This document shows, one piece after another, positions 16,089 through 25,223 of a stretch of DNA of 64,000 nucleotides. Location of the stretch: positions 124,001 through 188,000 of the forward strand of contig NZ_JAHLQN010000001.1 in NCBI RefSeq assembly GCF_018919205.1, written 5' to 3'. The notes under the pieces are model-generated. The model saw only the letters and a list, made by a program, of their open reading frames with translations, had not been told where the DNA came from and searched no databases. Both the position numbers and the translations under genes were made by a program. Within the stretch, counting starts at the first letter, position 1. Every line of letters begins with the position of its first letter. This DNA is from Dysosmobacter acutus. GTDB taxonomy: Bacteria > Bacillota > Clostridia > Oscillospirales > Oscillospiraceae.

Positions 16089-19000
16089 ATGAAAAAACGA
16101 TTGATCTCCATGCTGCTGTTGGTGGTCATGGTGCTGGGAATGCTCCCGGCCACGGCCCTTGCCGCCAGCAGCGAGGAGGAAGCCCTGGGCGAAGTCAATA
16201 TTTACAACGGAGAGCAGAAACTCTCCTATCTCTCCATCAATGGCCGCATCCGTGAGCTGATCTATACCTATTTTAATTATGTGGACAGCAACGGCAGGAC
16301 GAAGGAGATTCCCGCGTACTGCGTCAACCCCAACACCAAGGGTGTACCGCAGACCGTGGCCCCCGGCGAGAGTATCAAGTATCTCGCAAAGGAAAAGGGC
16401 AGCGATCCAAAGGTCATGGGTATCATCGCCAACGGGTATCCCACCCGCGGCCTTTCGGAGCTGAAGCTGGAAAACAAATATCACGCCTACTACGCGACAA
16501 AAATGGCGCTGTGGTGCTATCTGCTTCCCAACTGGAACATCAACAACCTGAAGGTCAATCCCAACCTGACCGGCACAGAATTGCAGCGGGCGCAGGCCAT
16601 TCTCGCCGCAGCCAAGGACATCTATGTGCGCGGCACCGCGTGGAGCAAGGTGTACTCGCCCCGCGTCACTGCCACAGCTGACCGTGATACCGCTTATGCT
16701 GTTACCGTCAATGGACAGCAGTATAAACAGCAGGTGTTCACCGTCCATTCTGACACATGGGTATGCAACTATGCCATCCGTGTCAGCTTCTCTGATCCCG
16801 CCTCCGTCCCCGCGGGAGCGCGCATTGTGGACATGAACAACAAGGATATTACCACCATCACCACCTCCGGCACCGGGGATGGCTACGGCGGTAAATTCAA
16901 GGTGCTGTACCCTGCCGCTGCGGTGGCGGGCAAGACCGGCAGCGTCCAGCTTTCTTTTACCACCGATGTTTATAAGTATGCTGTGTTTTACGCTGTGTGC
17001 GCAGAGCAGAACAAGTACGGCCAGCTTCAGAACTATATGTGCGACACCGACCCCACCGTTACCATGCGGCTGTCCACATACAGCAATTACAGCGACGGTG
17101 AGAAAACCGAAGAACCCGACACCGGCCTAAAAATCATCAAGCTGGAGAACGGCACGGATACGCCGCTGAGCGGAGCGGTCTTTGAGGTGGTCGATCCCAA
17201 TGGAGCGACCATTGGCACTTTTGCTACCGGCTCGGACGGCACCGTGACCATTCCGCTGACGCTGGCGGGCAGCTACACCGTGTATGAGCGCGTGGCCCCA
17301 CTGAACCATCTTATCAGCGATACTCCCGCGCAGAACATCAAGGTGGAGTATGGCAAGGTGGCGGAGCTGACCTGCTGGAACGAGCCTTACGGCACGCTCC
17401 GCATTGAAAAGCTGTCCAACACCGGCGCACACCTGCCCGGAGCCATGGTACAGGTCAAGCACATTGAGAGCGGCGTGACCTACACCGCCGAAACCAATTT
17501 TGCGGGCTATGCCATCTTTGACAACATCAAGCCCGGTGCTTACGAGATCAAGGAGATCACCGCCCCCTCCGGCTGGCTGAAGGACGATGCCACCTATACG
17601 GCTTCCGTGGCCACCGGCGAAACCACGACCTTTTCTCTCGTGAACAAAGAGCTGCCCGGTCTGCGGATCATCAAATATGACCGCAAGAACATGGTTGCCA
17701 TGCCCAATGTCACCTTCGAGATTTTCCGTGACAGCGTTTCTCTCGGCAAATTTAAGACGGACGAGTTTGGCGAAATCCTCCTGACCGATGCTGCCCCCGG
17801 CACCTACCGCGCCGTGGAGGTGGACACCGGCAGCGATGGCCACATCCTCAACACCACGCCGCAGGAGGTGGAGCTGACCGCAGGGGACGGCATCAAGGAA
17901 CTGCTGTTCTTCAACGATGTAAAGCCCGGTATGCGGCTCATCAAGGTAGACAGCACCGACCCCAGCAAGGTCATTCCCAACGCAGTTTTTGAAATTAAGT
18001 CCGTGGCTGGGGATTACGGCCCCAAGGAGTTTACCACCGACCAGAACGGCGAAATTGACCTTTCCAAGCTGCCCACCGGCGCGTATGTGGTGACGGAAAA
18101 ATCCTGTGAGGGCTATATCATCGACCAAGCGCAGCGTATTATTCAGCTTGACCCCAACGAGGACGCACAGTTTGTTTTCACCAACACCATCAAGCCTTCG
18201 TTGCAGATCATCAAGACCAGCGCAGACGGTAGCCGCCTGAAAAATGTTCATTTCCGTATAGCCAAGATCGAGGACGGGACGCATTATCTCGACCGCACCA
18301 CCAATGAACAGGGCGAGATTCTGATTGCCGATTTGGAACCCGGTGTTTACTCCGTCAAGGAAACCGCCACGGATTCCTCGCATATCCTCGACCTGCGTGA
18401 GTATCATATGGAGCTGTTCGCAGGCCGAACCAGCACCCTGACCATCGAGAATCAGAAACGCCCCAACCTGACCGTCTACAAGCACGATGCCGACACTGGT
18501 GAGCCGATTGCCAACACCGTGTTTGAAGTCCGGGCGGCAGACGGCCATAGCGTCGATCAGATCAAGACGGACAGCGAGGGCAAGGCGGAGCTGAGGAACC
18601 TGCTCCCCGGCGTGTACGAAATCTCGGAAAAATCCGTGCCGTCCCCCTATCTGCTGGATGCGCCCTCTCAGCTTGCCACCCTCTACCCTAATCGTGACCA
18701 CACCGTTTACTTTGAGAATCACCAGAAGCCCAACCTGACGGTGAAAAAGGTGGACAGCGTGACGGGAGATCCCTTGCAGGGGGCAAAATTCCAAGTAATC
18801 TACGCCAGCAACAATACCGGCAGCGGCGAGATCAACGACCTTGGCACTTTCTATACCGACGAGCATGGTCAGTTCCAGCTCACCGGTCTGCGTGATGGCT
18901 GGTACAAGGTGACGGAGCTGGAGCCGCCCACGGGGTACGCCGTCAAGGAGACCACGCAGGAGGTCTATATCCAGTCTGGCACTTCCAAAGTGCTGACTTT

Positions 19001-21263
19001 TGAGAATATCCCTCTGTCTGCGCTGGTGGTGTGGAAGTATGATTCTGTCACCGGCGAAGCGGTGCAGGGCGCTGTGTTTCAGGTGAAGTATCTGACCGGC
19101 ACCTCCGGCACAGGCGGTACGGTCATCGGCACCTACAAGACTTCCGCCAATGGCAGCTTCACCGTGACGGGGCTGAAGGAAGGCACTTATATCGTCGAAG
19201 AGCTTGCCAGTGACAGCAATCATGTGATCGACACCGCACCGCAGACGGCGTACATCAGCGGCAAGCAGCAGGATGTGGTGCAGCTCTATTTTGGCAACAG
19301 TCCCAAGGGGGCATTGTTGGTGAAGAAGATCGACAGCGTGACCCACAAGCCCCTTTCTGATGTTGAGTTTTTCGTGACCACAGCGGACGGCAGCGTGGTG
19401 GGCGACGCCAACGGCAAATATATCACTGACAGCGCAGGTACTTTCACGATTACGGACATCACTCCCGGCACAACGCTGGTGGTGAAGGAAACCCGCGCAA
19501 GGGACGGCTATGTGCTGGACGATACGCCGCAGACGGCCACCATCAAGGCGGGCCAGACGGTTACGCTGGAGTTCCGCAACGCGCCGAAAGGCTCTCTCAT
19601 CATTGTAAAAAAGGATGCTGTGACCGGCAAGACGCTGCAAGGCGTGGCTTTTACCGTCACTACTTCCTCCGGCCAGTTTGTCGCGGACGCTGAGGGACAG
19701 ATCAGCTCCAACGGCCTCTATTACACCGACGAGAACGGAAAAATCATTCTCTCCGGGCTGGCTCCTGATACCTATGTGGTAACGGAAACCGCAACGATCC
19801 CCGGCTATGTACTGGACAGCACCCCTCAGACCGTGGTGGTCAATCCCAACGACACGCAGACGCTTACCTTTACCAACGAACCCATTGGCGGCCTTATCGT
19901 TATCAAGAGCGATGAGGACAGCGGAAAGCGCATCTCCGGCGTTCAGTTCGAAGTCCGCAAGATGAATGGTGAGATCATCGGTGCCTATACAACGGACAGC
20001 GATGGCGTCATCTATCTCCCCGAAGCTGAAAGCGGCTGGTACACCGTGACGGAGCTGAAGGCTGCGTCCGGCTACCTGCTGGATACTACACCGCACCGTA
20101 TTGAAGTCAAGGACGGTCAGACGGCCACGCTGGAGATCACCAACCACAAATCCTCCCGCATTTTGCTCCACAAGGTAGATAAGGCTACCGGCAAGGGCAT
20201 TTCCGGCGCGGTGTTTCTGCTTTACGACAGCAATCACAATCCCATTGGGGAATATGTGACCGATCAGGACGGTTACATCTACGCCGACGAGGGACTGACC
20301 GATGGCCGCTATTATCTGCGTGAGATCAAAGCCGCCCCCGGTTATGTGCTTGATCCTGAACTGAAAACGATCTATGTCCGCTACGGCTCGACCACAGAAA
20401 TCGAGTGGAGTAATACCGCGGAGTGCGGTCAGATCCAGATCATCAAGAAATCCGCAGACGATAACGCCACCAATGGCCTGCCTGCGGGGACGCTGCTGGA
20501 GGGCGCAGTGTTTGAGATCTACGACAAGGCGGGCAATGTGGTGGACACCATCAAGTCCGACCGCAACGGACGCGCCGTCTCCAAAGCGCTGCCGCTGTCC
20601 CGCTATACCGTCCGCGAGATCAAAGCGCCTGCGAATTACTCCATCAACCCCACAGTGATGACCGCCTATCTTGAGCATGAGGGGCAGATCGCCACCTTTG
20701 AGGTGCAGGACAGCAGTGTTTCCACCGGCATTTCCATTAAGAAAACAGGTCCCGTGCAGGCCGTTCCCGGTCAGCCCATCCGCTATGTGTTTTCCGACAT
20801 CAAGAACACTTCCAGCGTCGCTCTGGAGTCCTTCTACTGGCGTGATCAGCTTCCCGCGCAGGTGACGCTGAGCAAAATCGTCACCGGCAGCTACAATCAG
20901 CCGCTTTCCTACAAGGTGGTCTATAAGACCAACCTCTACGGGGACTACCGCACTTTGGCGGATAATCTCTCCACCAGCAAGGTTTACGTATTGGACGCCC
21001 GCCCCGCTGTCCTCGGCCTTGCCGCCAATGAGCGTGTTACCGAAGTCATGTTCGTGTTCGGAAATGTAAAGGCGGGCTTTGCACAGGTAGAAACGCCTTA
21101 TATCTACGCCACTGCCCGCAGCGGTCTTGCCAACAACTTCGGCATTGTGAATGTGGCGGATGTGGGTGGCCTTTACAACGGGCAGTGGATTCAGGCAGTG
21201 TCCCGCTGGCTCACTACCGTCTACACCAAAACAACGGTGAAGCTGCCCAAAACGGGGTACTAA
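16089..21263 (+). CDS. Thioester-domain, multi-Cna-B surface fibre protein ending in LPKTGY
   Basis: A protein of 1,724 aa. Layout: signal peptide (1-25); an N-terminal thioester-like (TQXA-type) domain with C78 in IPAYCVNPN; thirteen Cna-B/SpaA repeats of about 92 residues from 345 to 1545, each with the K-x-D...GAxFEV and Y-x-V-x-E pattern that supports Lys-Asn isopeptide cross-links; a terminal beta-sandwich; and LPKTG at 1719-1723. The protein stops one residue later, so the usual hydrophobic helix and positive tail of a sorting signal are absent. It is probably the adhesin or fibre that holds donor and recipient together, processed by the sortase upstream. AGGAGG precedes ATG 16089. VirD4 follows 3 bases after the stop. 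Confidence 0.9.
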   Translation: MKKRLISMLLLVVMVLGMLPATALAASSEEEALGEVNIYNGEQKLSYLSINGRIRELIYTYFNYVDSNGRTKEIPAYCVNPNTKGVPQTVAPGESIKYLAKEKGSDPKVMGIIANGYPTRGLSELKLENKYHAYYATKMALWCYLLPNWNINNLKVNPNLTGTELQRAQAILAAAKDIYVRGTAWSKVYSPRVTATADRDTAYAVTVNGQQYKQQVFTVHSDTWVCNYAIRVSFSDPASVPAGARIVDMNNKDITTITTSGTGDGYGGKFKVLYPAAAVAGKTGSVQLSFTTDVYKYAVFYAVCAEQNKYGQLQNYMCDTDPTVTMRLSTYSNYSDGEKTEEPDTGLKIIKLENGTDTPLSGAVFEVVDPNGATIGTFATGSDGTVTIPLTLAGSYTVYERVAPLNHLISDTPAQNIKVEYGKVAELTCWNEPYGTLRIEKLSNTGAHLPGAMVQVKHIESGVTYTAETNFAGYAIFDNIKPGAYEIKEITAPSGWLKDDATYTASVATGETTTFSLVNKELPGLRIIKYDRKNMVAMPNVTFEIFRDSVSLGKFKTDEFGEILLTDAAPGTYRAVEVDTGSDGHILNTTPQEVELTAGDGIKELLFFNDVKPGMRLIKVDSTDPSKVIPNAVFEIKSVAGDYGPKEFTTDQNGEIDLSKLPTGAYVVTEKSCEGYIIDQAQRIIQLDPNEDAQFVFTNTIKPSLQIIKTSADGSRLKNVHFRIAKIEDGTHYLDRTTNEQGEILIADLEPGVYSVKETATDSSHILDLREYHMELFAGRTSTLTIENQKRPNLTVYKHDADTGEPIANTVFEVRAADGHSVDQIKTDSEGKAELRNLLPGVYEISEKSVPSPYLLDAPSQLATLYPNRDHTVYFENHQKPNLTVKKVDSVTGDPLQGAKFQVIYASNNTGSGEINDLGTFYTDEHGQFQLTGLRDGWYKVTELEPPTGYAVKETTQEVYIQSGTSKVLTFENIPLSALVVWKYDSVTGEAVQGAVFQVKYLTGTSGTGGTVIGTYKTSANGSFTVTGLKEGTYIVEELASDSNHVIDTAPQTAYISGKQQDVVQLYFGNSPKGALLVKKIDSVTHKPLSDVEFFVTTADGSVVGDANGKYITDSAGTFTITDITPGTTLVVKETRARDGYVLDDTPQTATIKAGQTVTLEFRNAPKGSLIIVKKDAVTGKTLQGVAFTVTTSSGQFVADAEGQISSNGLYYTDENGKIILSGLAPDTYVVTETATIPGYVLDSTPQTVVVNPNDTQTLTFTNEPIGGLIVIKSDEDSGKRISGVQFEVRKMNGEIIGAYTTDSDGVIYLPEAESGWYTVTELKAASGYLLDTTPHRIEVKDGQTATLEITNHKSSRILLHKVDKATGKGISGAVFLLYDSNHNPIGEYVTDQDGYIYADEGLTDGRYYLREIKAAPGYVLDPELKTIYVRYGSTTEIEWSNTAECGQIQIIKKSADDNATNGLPAGTLLEGAVFEIYDKAGNVVDTIKSDRNGRAVSKALPLSRYTVREIKAPANYSINPTVMTAYLEHEGQIATFEVQDSSVSTGISIKKTGPVQAVPGQPIRYVFSDIKNTSSVALESFYWRDQLPAQVTLSKIVTGSYNQPLSYKVVYKTNLYGDYRTLADNLSTSKVYVLDARPAVLGLAANERVTEVMFVFGNVKAGFAQVETPYIYATARSGLANNFGIVNVADVGGLYNGQWIQAVSRWLTTVYTKTTVKLPKTGY
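17121..20715 (+). repeat. Thirteen tandem Cna-B domain repeats
   Basis: The repeats are divergent at the DNA level but regular at the protein level: each begins with a short strand such as LRIIKYD or LIVKKDAVTG and ends with L-x-F-x-N before the next. Repeats 7-12 contain D(S/A)VTG and GYVLD(D/S)TPQ blocks and are the most alike, suggesting recent expansion of that part. Confidence 0.85.
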
Positions 21264-21266
21264 GCC

Positions 21267-23069
21267 TTGCGGCAGAATGACTTTCGCAGCGCCGCCTCTG
21301 TGTGGGCGGCGCTCTCCCCGTTGGTCCTCTGGCTGGCGGCAATTGCCGCCTATGCCTACGAGGACGGTATGAACCTCTTTCAATGGATGGGGCGTTTCAG
21401 CCAAGTGCTGGAGCGCCCCTTTGCCATCGGCTGGACGGCGCATACACCAAAATTTATGCTGGTGAGCCTGATTATCTATGCGTTCGGTATCGCGCTTTAT
21501 TATTCCGGCAGAGAAAACCGCAGACCGGGCGAGGAATACGGCAGCGCTAAATGGGGCAATCCCAAGGAACTGAACCGGAAGTATATGGATCACCGGCATA
21601 AGGACGCCAACATCATTCTGACCCAGCGCGTCCGGCTGGGCATGGACGGCTATATCACCCAGCGCAACATGAACATCCTGGTCATTGGCGGCTCCGGCAG
21701 CGGCAAGACCCGCTACTTTTGTAAACCGGGCCTATATTCGGCTAATTGCTCCTATTTGGTCACCGATCCCAAAGGGGAACTGCTGAAGGCAGCGGGGGGC
21801 CTGCTTCTGTCTCTCGGCTATGAAGTGCGGGTATTCAATCTCATCGACCCCGAACAGTCCGACTGCTACAATCCCTTCGTCTATGTGCGGGAGGAAAAGG
21901 ATGTGCTGTCCCTCATCGACAATCTTATCAAAAACACTACGCCCCGTAACGCCTCCAGCAATGACCCCTTCTGGGAAAAGGCTGAGGTTGCGCTGGATTC
22001 CGCACTCATGCTCTACCTCATCCATGAAGCGCCACAGGATGAGCAGAACTTTGAGACCATGATCTACATGATGAATTTTGCCGATGTGCGGGAGGAGGAC
22101 GAGCAGTACCGCAGTCCGCTGGATATGCTGTTCCGGGCCTTGGAGGAGGAGCAGCCCGCCCACGTTGCGGTAAAGCAATATAAGGTTTTCAAGCAAGCTG
22201 CCGGCAAGACCGCAAAATCCATTCTTGTGACGGCTGCCGTCCGGCTGGCGGCCTTCAATATTCCGCAGTACGCCGCCATGACCTCAATGGACGAGATGGA
22301 CTTCGGCAGTCTCGGTGAGCGCAAACGCGCCATCTTCTGCGTCATCCCCGTCAACGACAGCAGCATGAACTACCTTGTTGGTATGCTCTATACCCAATGC
22401 TTTCAGGAGCTTTACCGCCGTGCGGACCTGAAATACAACGGACGGCTGCCCGTCCCCGTGCGCGTCATTCAGGACGAATGGGCGAATGTGGCCCAGCCGG
22501 AGAGCTATCCAAAGATCCTCGCTACCTGCCGCAGCTACAACATCGGACTGAACATCATCGTGCAGAATGTGCAGCAGATCAAGGCGCTGTATGAAAAGGA
22601 ACACGAAAGCATCATTGGCAACTGCGATACGCTGCTGTTCCTTGGCGGCGGCAACGAGCCGGCCTCACTGGAGTTTATCGTAAAGCTGCTGGGCAGGGAG
22701 ACGCTGGCCACCCGCACACGGGGACTGACCAAGGGGCGGAACGGCTCCAGCACCACGAACTACCAACAGACGGGCCGTGACCTGATGACCATTGATGAAG
22801 TGCGAAAATTGGACACCAATAAAGCGATTTTATTCATCCGCGGCGAGAACCCGGTGATCGACCGAAAATATAACCTTAAGCGCCATCCCAACATCAAATT
22901 GACCTCGGACGGCAAGGCAAAGCCATACATCCACAAGCCGCAGGGCGTGCCGGATTACGCACTGCCTGACCTGCCCTATGCGTTCAAATCACTGGACGAT
23001 TACGAATTTATCAACATGGAGGAAAACGAACATGAACAAACAGAAGAACAACGGCATGATGAAGCCTGA
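21267..23069 (+). CDS. virD4: VirD4/TraG-type coupling ATPase
   Basis: A protein of 600 aa starting at TTG 21267, 3 bases after the fibre-protein stop. It has two N-terminal membrane helices (about 10-30 and 60-80), Walker A GGSGSGKT (141-148), then YLVTDPKGELL and Walker B-type VIQDEWANV (D403, E404). The RNMNILVIG start of the nucleotide domain is typical of Gram-positive T4 coupling proteins. It receives the relaxase-DNA complex from PcfB/MobC and feeds it into the channel. The ribosome site is weak (GGGGT), so translation may depend on coupling to the upstream gene. The last 38 bases overlap the next gene. Confidence 0.95.
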   Translation: MRQNDFRSAASVWAALSPLVLWLAAIAAYAYEDGMNLFQWMGRFSQVLERPFAIGWTAHTPKFMLVSLIIYAFGIALYYSGRENRRPGEEYGSAKWGNPKELNRKYMDHRHKDANIILTQRVRLGMDGYITQRNMNILVIGGSGSGKTRYFCKPGLYSANCSYLVTDPKGELLKAAGGLLLSLGYEVRVFNLIDPEQSDCYNPFVYVREEKDVLSLIDNLIKNTTPRNASSNDPFWEKAEVALDSALMLYLIHEAPQDEQNFETMIYMMNFADVREEDEQYRSPLDMLFRALEEEQPAHVAVKQYKVFKQAAGKTAKSILVTAAVRLAAFNIPQYAAMTSMDEMDFGSLGERKRAIFCVIPVNDSSMNYLVGMLYTQCFQELYRRADLKYNGRLPVPVRVIQDEWANVAQPESYPKILATCRSYNIGLNIIVQNVQQIKALYEKEHESIIGNCDTLLFLGGGNEPASLEFIVKLLGRETLATRTRGLTKGRNGSSTTNYQQTGRDLMTIDEVRKLDTNKAILFIRGENPVIDRKYNLKRHPNIKLTSDGKAKPYIHKPQGVPDYALPDLPYAFKSLDDYEFINMEENEHEQTEEQRHDEA

Positions 23070-23367
23070 CAAGTGGAAGCGGCGTTATTGGACGGCGGCT
23101 GGGGCTGCTGCCCTCTGCCTCTGCTGCGTCACGCCCGCGATGGCGGCGGGCGGCGATCCGCTGGACATTGTAAACAATCTTTCGGATTTTATCTTCAGCA
23201 TCATCAAGGCGCTGGGCGTTATTATTCTCGGCTGGGGCATCGTGCAGGTGGGTATGTCGATTCAATCCCACGATGCCAGCCAGAGAACGCAGGGCTTCCT
23301 CTGCCTCTTTGGTGGATTAATGATCGCCTTTGCAAAGGAAATTCTGACCGCCATCGGCGCGATCTAA
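23032..23367 (+). CDS. Maff2/TrbC (VirB2-like) small membrane protein
   Basis: A protein of 111 aa from ATG 23032 (GGAGG at 23018-23022). It has a cleavable-looking N-terminal segment ending in TPAMAAGG (about residue 40) and two hydrophobic helices, FIFSIIKALGVIILGWGIV and FLCLFGGLMIAFAKEIL. This matches the two-helix VirB2/TrbC pilin-like layout seen between VirD4 and the VirB6-like protein in Tn1549-type elements (Maff2 family). It overlaps the end of virD4 in another frame, which suggests translational coupling. Confidence 0.82.
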   Translation: MNKQKNNGMMKPDKWKRRYWTAAGAAALCLCCVTPAMAAGGDPLDIVNNLSDFIFSIIKALGVIILGWGIVQVGMSIQSHDASQRTQGFLCLFGGLMIAFAKEILTAIGAI

Positions 23368-23373
23368 TGAAAA

Positions 23374-23425
23374 GAGCCGGGAGATACTGCCTTGCGGCGG
23401 ATCTCCCGGCTCCCTTGCGGGAGGT
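23374..23425 (+). promoter_or_regulatory. Long hairpin with overlapping ribosome-site hairpin
   Basis: A perfect 12-bp stem (GAGCCGGGAGAT, 23374-23385, with 23401-23412) encloses a 15-base loop. A second, exclusive stem can form between CTCCC (23410-23414) and GGGAG (23419-23423), which is part of the ribosome site of the next gene. No T-run follows, so it is not a classic terminator. This looks like an RNA element that sets the translation of the VirB6-like gene or marks an mRNA processing point. Confidence 0.55.
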
Positions 23426-23434
23426 GATTTTCAT

Positions 23435-24274
23435 TTGGATAACAACTGGATCGTAGAAAACCTGACCAACGCCTTTGGCGTTTGGAATAGTAAAATGACG
23501 GAAATGTGGTCACTGCTGACGGAATCGCCCCAGACCTTCAAGGGCGGCACTATCTGGCAGACCATTGTGACCATCAACGGCGGGATGCAGGCCATCGGCT
23601 ATGGGCTGCTGGTGCTGTTCTTTGCCATCGGTATCTTTCGCAGCGCCTCCGGCTTTCGGGACTTTCAAAGGCCGGAGCACTTGCTGTGGCACTTCATCTA
23701 CTTTGTGCTGGCAAAGCTGGGTATCACCTACGGTATGGACCTGCTGGTAAATATATTTGATGTGTGCAGCGGCATTGTGGCAACGGCGGCGGGCAGCATT
23801 GGTGGCTTGACCGGCGCATCCGTGGCGCTGCCGCAGGAAATCGCAGACGCCATCGGAGATGTGGGCTTTTTTGCAAGCATCCCCCTTTGGCTGGTGACGC
23901 TGCTGGGGAGCCTATTTATTACGGTGCTGGCCTTCATTATGATCCTCACCGTCTATGGGCGCTTTTTCAAGATTTATATGTATGCCGCGTTGTCCCCGGT
24001 GGCACTGGCTTCCTTTGCCGGAGAGGGGACTTCCCACTTTGGCAAGGCGTTCCTTCGGAGCTATGTAGGCGTGTGCATGGAAGGGGCGGTGATCGTACTT
24101 GCCTGCATCATCTTTTCAGCCTTTTCCTCCAGCGGTACGCCGGTGGTGGATAGCAGTGCCTCCGTAGTGACGCAGGTGTGGAGCTATTTGGGCGAGGTCA
24201 TATTCAACCTGCTGGTATTGGTGGGCTTGGTGAAGTCTGCCGACCACATCGCAAAAGAGATGCTGGGGCTTTAA
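23435..24274 (+). CDS. VirB6/TrbL-like polytopic channel protein
   Basis: A protein of 279 aa with at least five hydrophobic helices (for example GYGLLVLFFAIGIF, LVTLLGSLFITVLAFIMILTVY, AVIVLACIIFSAF and VIFNLLVLVGLV). A conserved FKIYMYAALSPVALASFAGE segment is typical of the VirB6-like channel proteins of Gram-positive conjugation systems. Start TTG 23435 lies 9 bases after GGGAGGT (23419-23425), and that site can be hidden in the hairpin just upstream. The stop overlaps by 4 bases with the stop of the convergent small gene at 24271. Confidence 0.85.
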   Translation: MDNNWIVENLTNAFGVWNSKMTEMWSLLTESPQTFKGGTIWQTIVTINGGMQAIGYGLLVLFFAIGIFRSASGFRDFQRPEHLLWHFIYFVLAKLGITYGMDLLVNIFDVCSGIVATAAGSIGGLTGASVALPQEIADAIGDVGFFASIPLWLVTLLGSLFITVLAFIMILTVYGRFFKIYMYAALSPVALASFAGEGTSHFGKAFLRSYVGVCMEGAVIVLACIIFSAFSSSGTPVVDSSASVVTQVWSYLGEVIFNLLVLVGLVKSADHIAKEMLGL

Positions 24275-24507
24275 CCAAAATCATGGCGAATACCGCCACT
24301 GCTTCCGATTTCTTCAAATGCGCGAATGATCTCCTCAATTTTTTGAAAGCACTCACTGTCATTAAGACGATCATCTTCGATAATTGCTTTGATTTTACAG
24401 AGCGCTTGATAGCATTGTCCTTCCACTATCTGTGTAAATGGCTCGTTCTGCTGCGGGAAAGTGATCTGCACCTCACCTTGGGCAAGGATGTGACTTAATA
24501 ATTCCAT
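24271..24507 (-). CDS. Small conserved protein of clostridial mobile elements (78 aa)
   Basis: A 78-aa acidic soluble protein. ATG 24507 has GGAG 6 bases upstream. Its pattern MELLSHILAQGEVQITFP, then KIKAIIEDD and a C-terminal FEEIGSSGG-RHDFG end, is one I recognise from many clostridial genomes, usually on mobile elements, without a known function. It is read against the transfer genes and has a strong own promoter (TTGACT, 17 bases, TATAAT at 24600-24572 on the minus strand) overlapped by the XRE operators. Confidence 0.75.
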   Translation of the reverse strand: MELLSHILAQGEVQITFPQQNEPFTQIVEGQCYQALCKIKAIIEDDRLNDSECFQKIEEIIRAFEEIGSSGGIRHDFG

Positions 24508-24544
24508 AGCCAACTCCACTTTTGAACACCTCAACTTTCTGTAT

Positions 24545-24600
24545 GGGGATTATATCCCCTTAATACATGGGATTATAACCCCCATAATATGAGTAGTCAA
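24545..24600. promoter_or_regulatory. Twin GGGATTATAACCC operators and minus-strand promoter
   Basis: Two near-palindromes, GGGGATTATATCCCC (24545-24559) and GGGATTATAACCC (24569-24581), are about 23 bases apart centre to centre, two helical turns. The second covers the -10 (TATAAT, 24572-24577 on the minus strand) of the promoter TTGACT-17-TATAAT driving the 78-aa gene. They lie between the divergent 78-aa and XRE genes and are the natural binding sites for that XRE protein. Confidence 0.75.
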
Positions 24601-24615
24601 GCTGAGGAGGTTCCC

Positions 24616-24816
24616 ATGATTAAATTCGACAAACTATGGGTGGTTATGGAGCAGAAGGGTGTCACTACCTACGCCCTTCGAGAAAAGGGCGGCATTGACA
24701 GCAAGACCATTCGGCGGCTCAGAAATAACGAGAACATGGAGACAAAAACCTTAGACAAGTTGTGTAAGGCGTTAGATTGCAAATTGGAAGATATTGCGGA
24801 GTATATCGCAGATTGA
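24616..24816 (+). CDS. Cro/CI-type (XRE) helix-turn-helix regulator (66 aa)
   Basis: A 66-aa single-domain protein: MIKFDKLWVVMEQKGVTTYA, then LREKGGIDSKTIRRLRNNENM as the helix-turn-helix and TLDKLCKALDCKLEDI as helix 4-5. ATG 24616 has GGAGG (24606-24610) 5 bases upstream. It probably binds the twin operators in front of it and controls itself, the divergent 78-aa gene and perhaps read-through into prgI-virB4. A perfect terminator follows 4 bases after its stop. Confidence 0.88.
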   Translation: MIKFDKLWVVMEQKGVTTYALREKGGIDSKTIRRLRNNENMETKTLDKLCKALDCKLEDIAEYIAD

Positions 24817-24820
24817 GTAA

Positions 24821-24856
24821 AGATGATTTGGAGGCTATTCCAAATCATCTTTTTTT
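24821..24856 (+). terminator. Perfect intrinsic terminator before prgI
   Basis: A perfect 12-bp stem AGATGATTTGGA/TCCAAATCATCT (24821-24832, 24839-24850), a 6-base loop and six T. It lies between the XRE gene and prgI-virB4, although those ATPase genes have no clear promoter of their own. Confidence 0.92.
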
Positions 24857-24884
24857 ATAACGTTTGCAGAAAGAAGGGTTTTAA

Positions 24885-25223
24885 TTGGAAATCAAAATCA
24901 ACAAGGAAATTCGCGCGTACCGTGAAACGCTCTTTTTCGGACTGTCCGTTCGGCAATTCATCTGCTCTGTTTTGGCGGTGGGCGCTGCGGTGGGGCTGTA
25001 CTTTGGCCTAAACCATGTGCTGGATCGGGAAACGGTAAGCTGGGTGTGCATTGTCGGCGCGGCTCCCGTGGCCGCTGCGGGCTTTTTTCAGTACAACGGC
25101 CTGACACTTGAAAAGTTTTTGTGGGCGTGGCTGAAATCCGAGGTCATTATGGCAGGCAAGCGTGTCTGGAAAGCGGAAAACTACTATGAAGAAGCGATGA
25201 AACGCGAGGTGAAGAAACATTGA
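24885..25223 (+). CDS. PrgI-family conjugation membrane protein
   Basis: A protein of 112 aa from TTG 24885. It has the PrgI layout: a short cytoplasmic start (INKEIRAYRETLFFGLSVRQ), two membrane helices (FICSVLAVGAAVGLYFGL and VSWVCIVGAAPVAAAGFF) and a charged tail. PrgI proteins are the VirB3-like inner-membrane partner that sits next to VirB4. The stop overlaps the virB4 TTG (TTGA), so the two are translationally coupled. Confidence 0.9.
   Translation: MEIKINKEIRAYRETLFFGLSVRQFICSVLAVGAAVGLYFGLNHVLDRETVSWVCIVGAAPVAAAGFFQYNGLTLEKFLWAWLKSEVIMAGKRVWKAENYYEEAMKREVKKH

Noticed and set aside
17127..21599. 1,490-codon open frame on the minus strand opposite the fibre gene
   Set aside because: It is a mirror of the repeat-rich Cna-B gene, caused by biased codon use on the plus strand. 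No ribosome site, no recognisable domain, and the plus-strand protein is clearly real.
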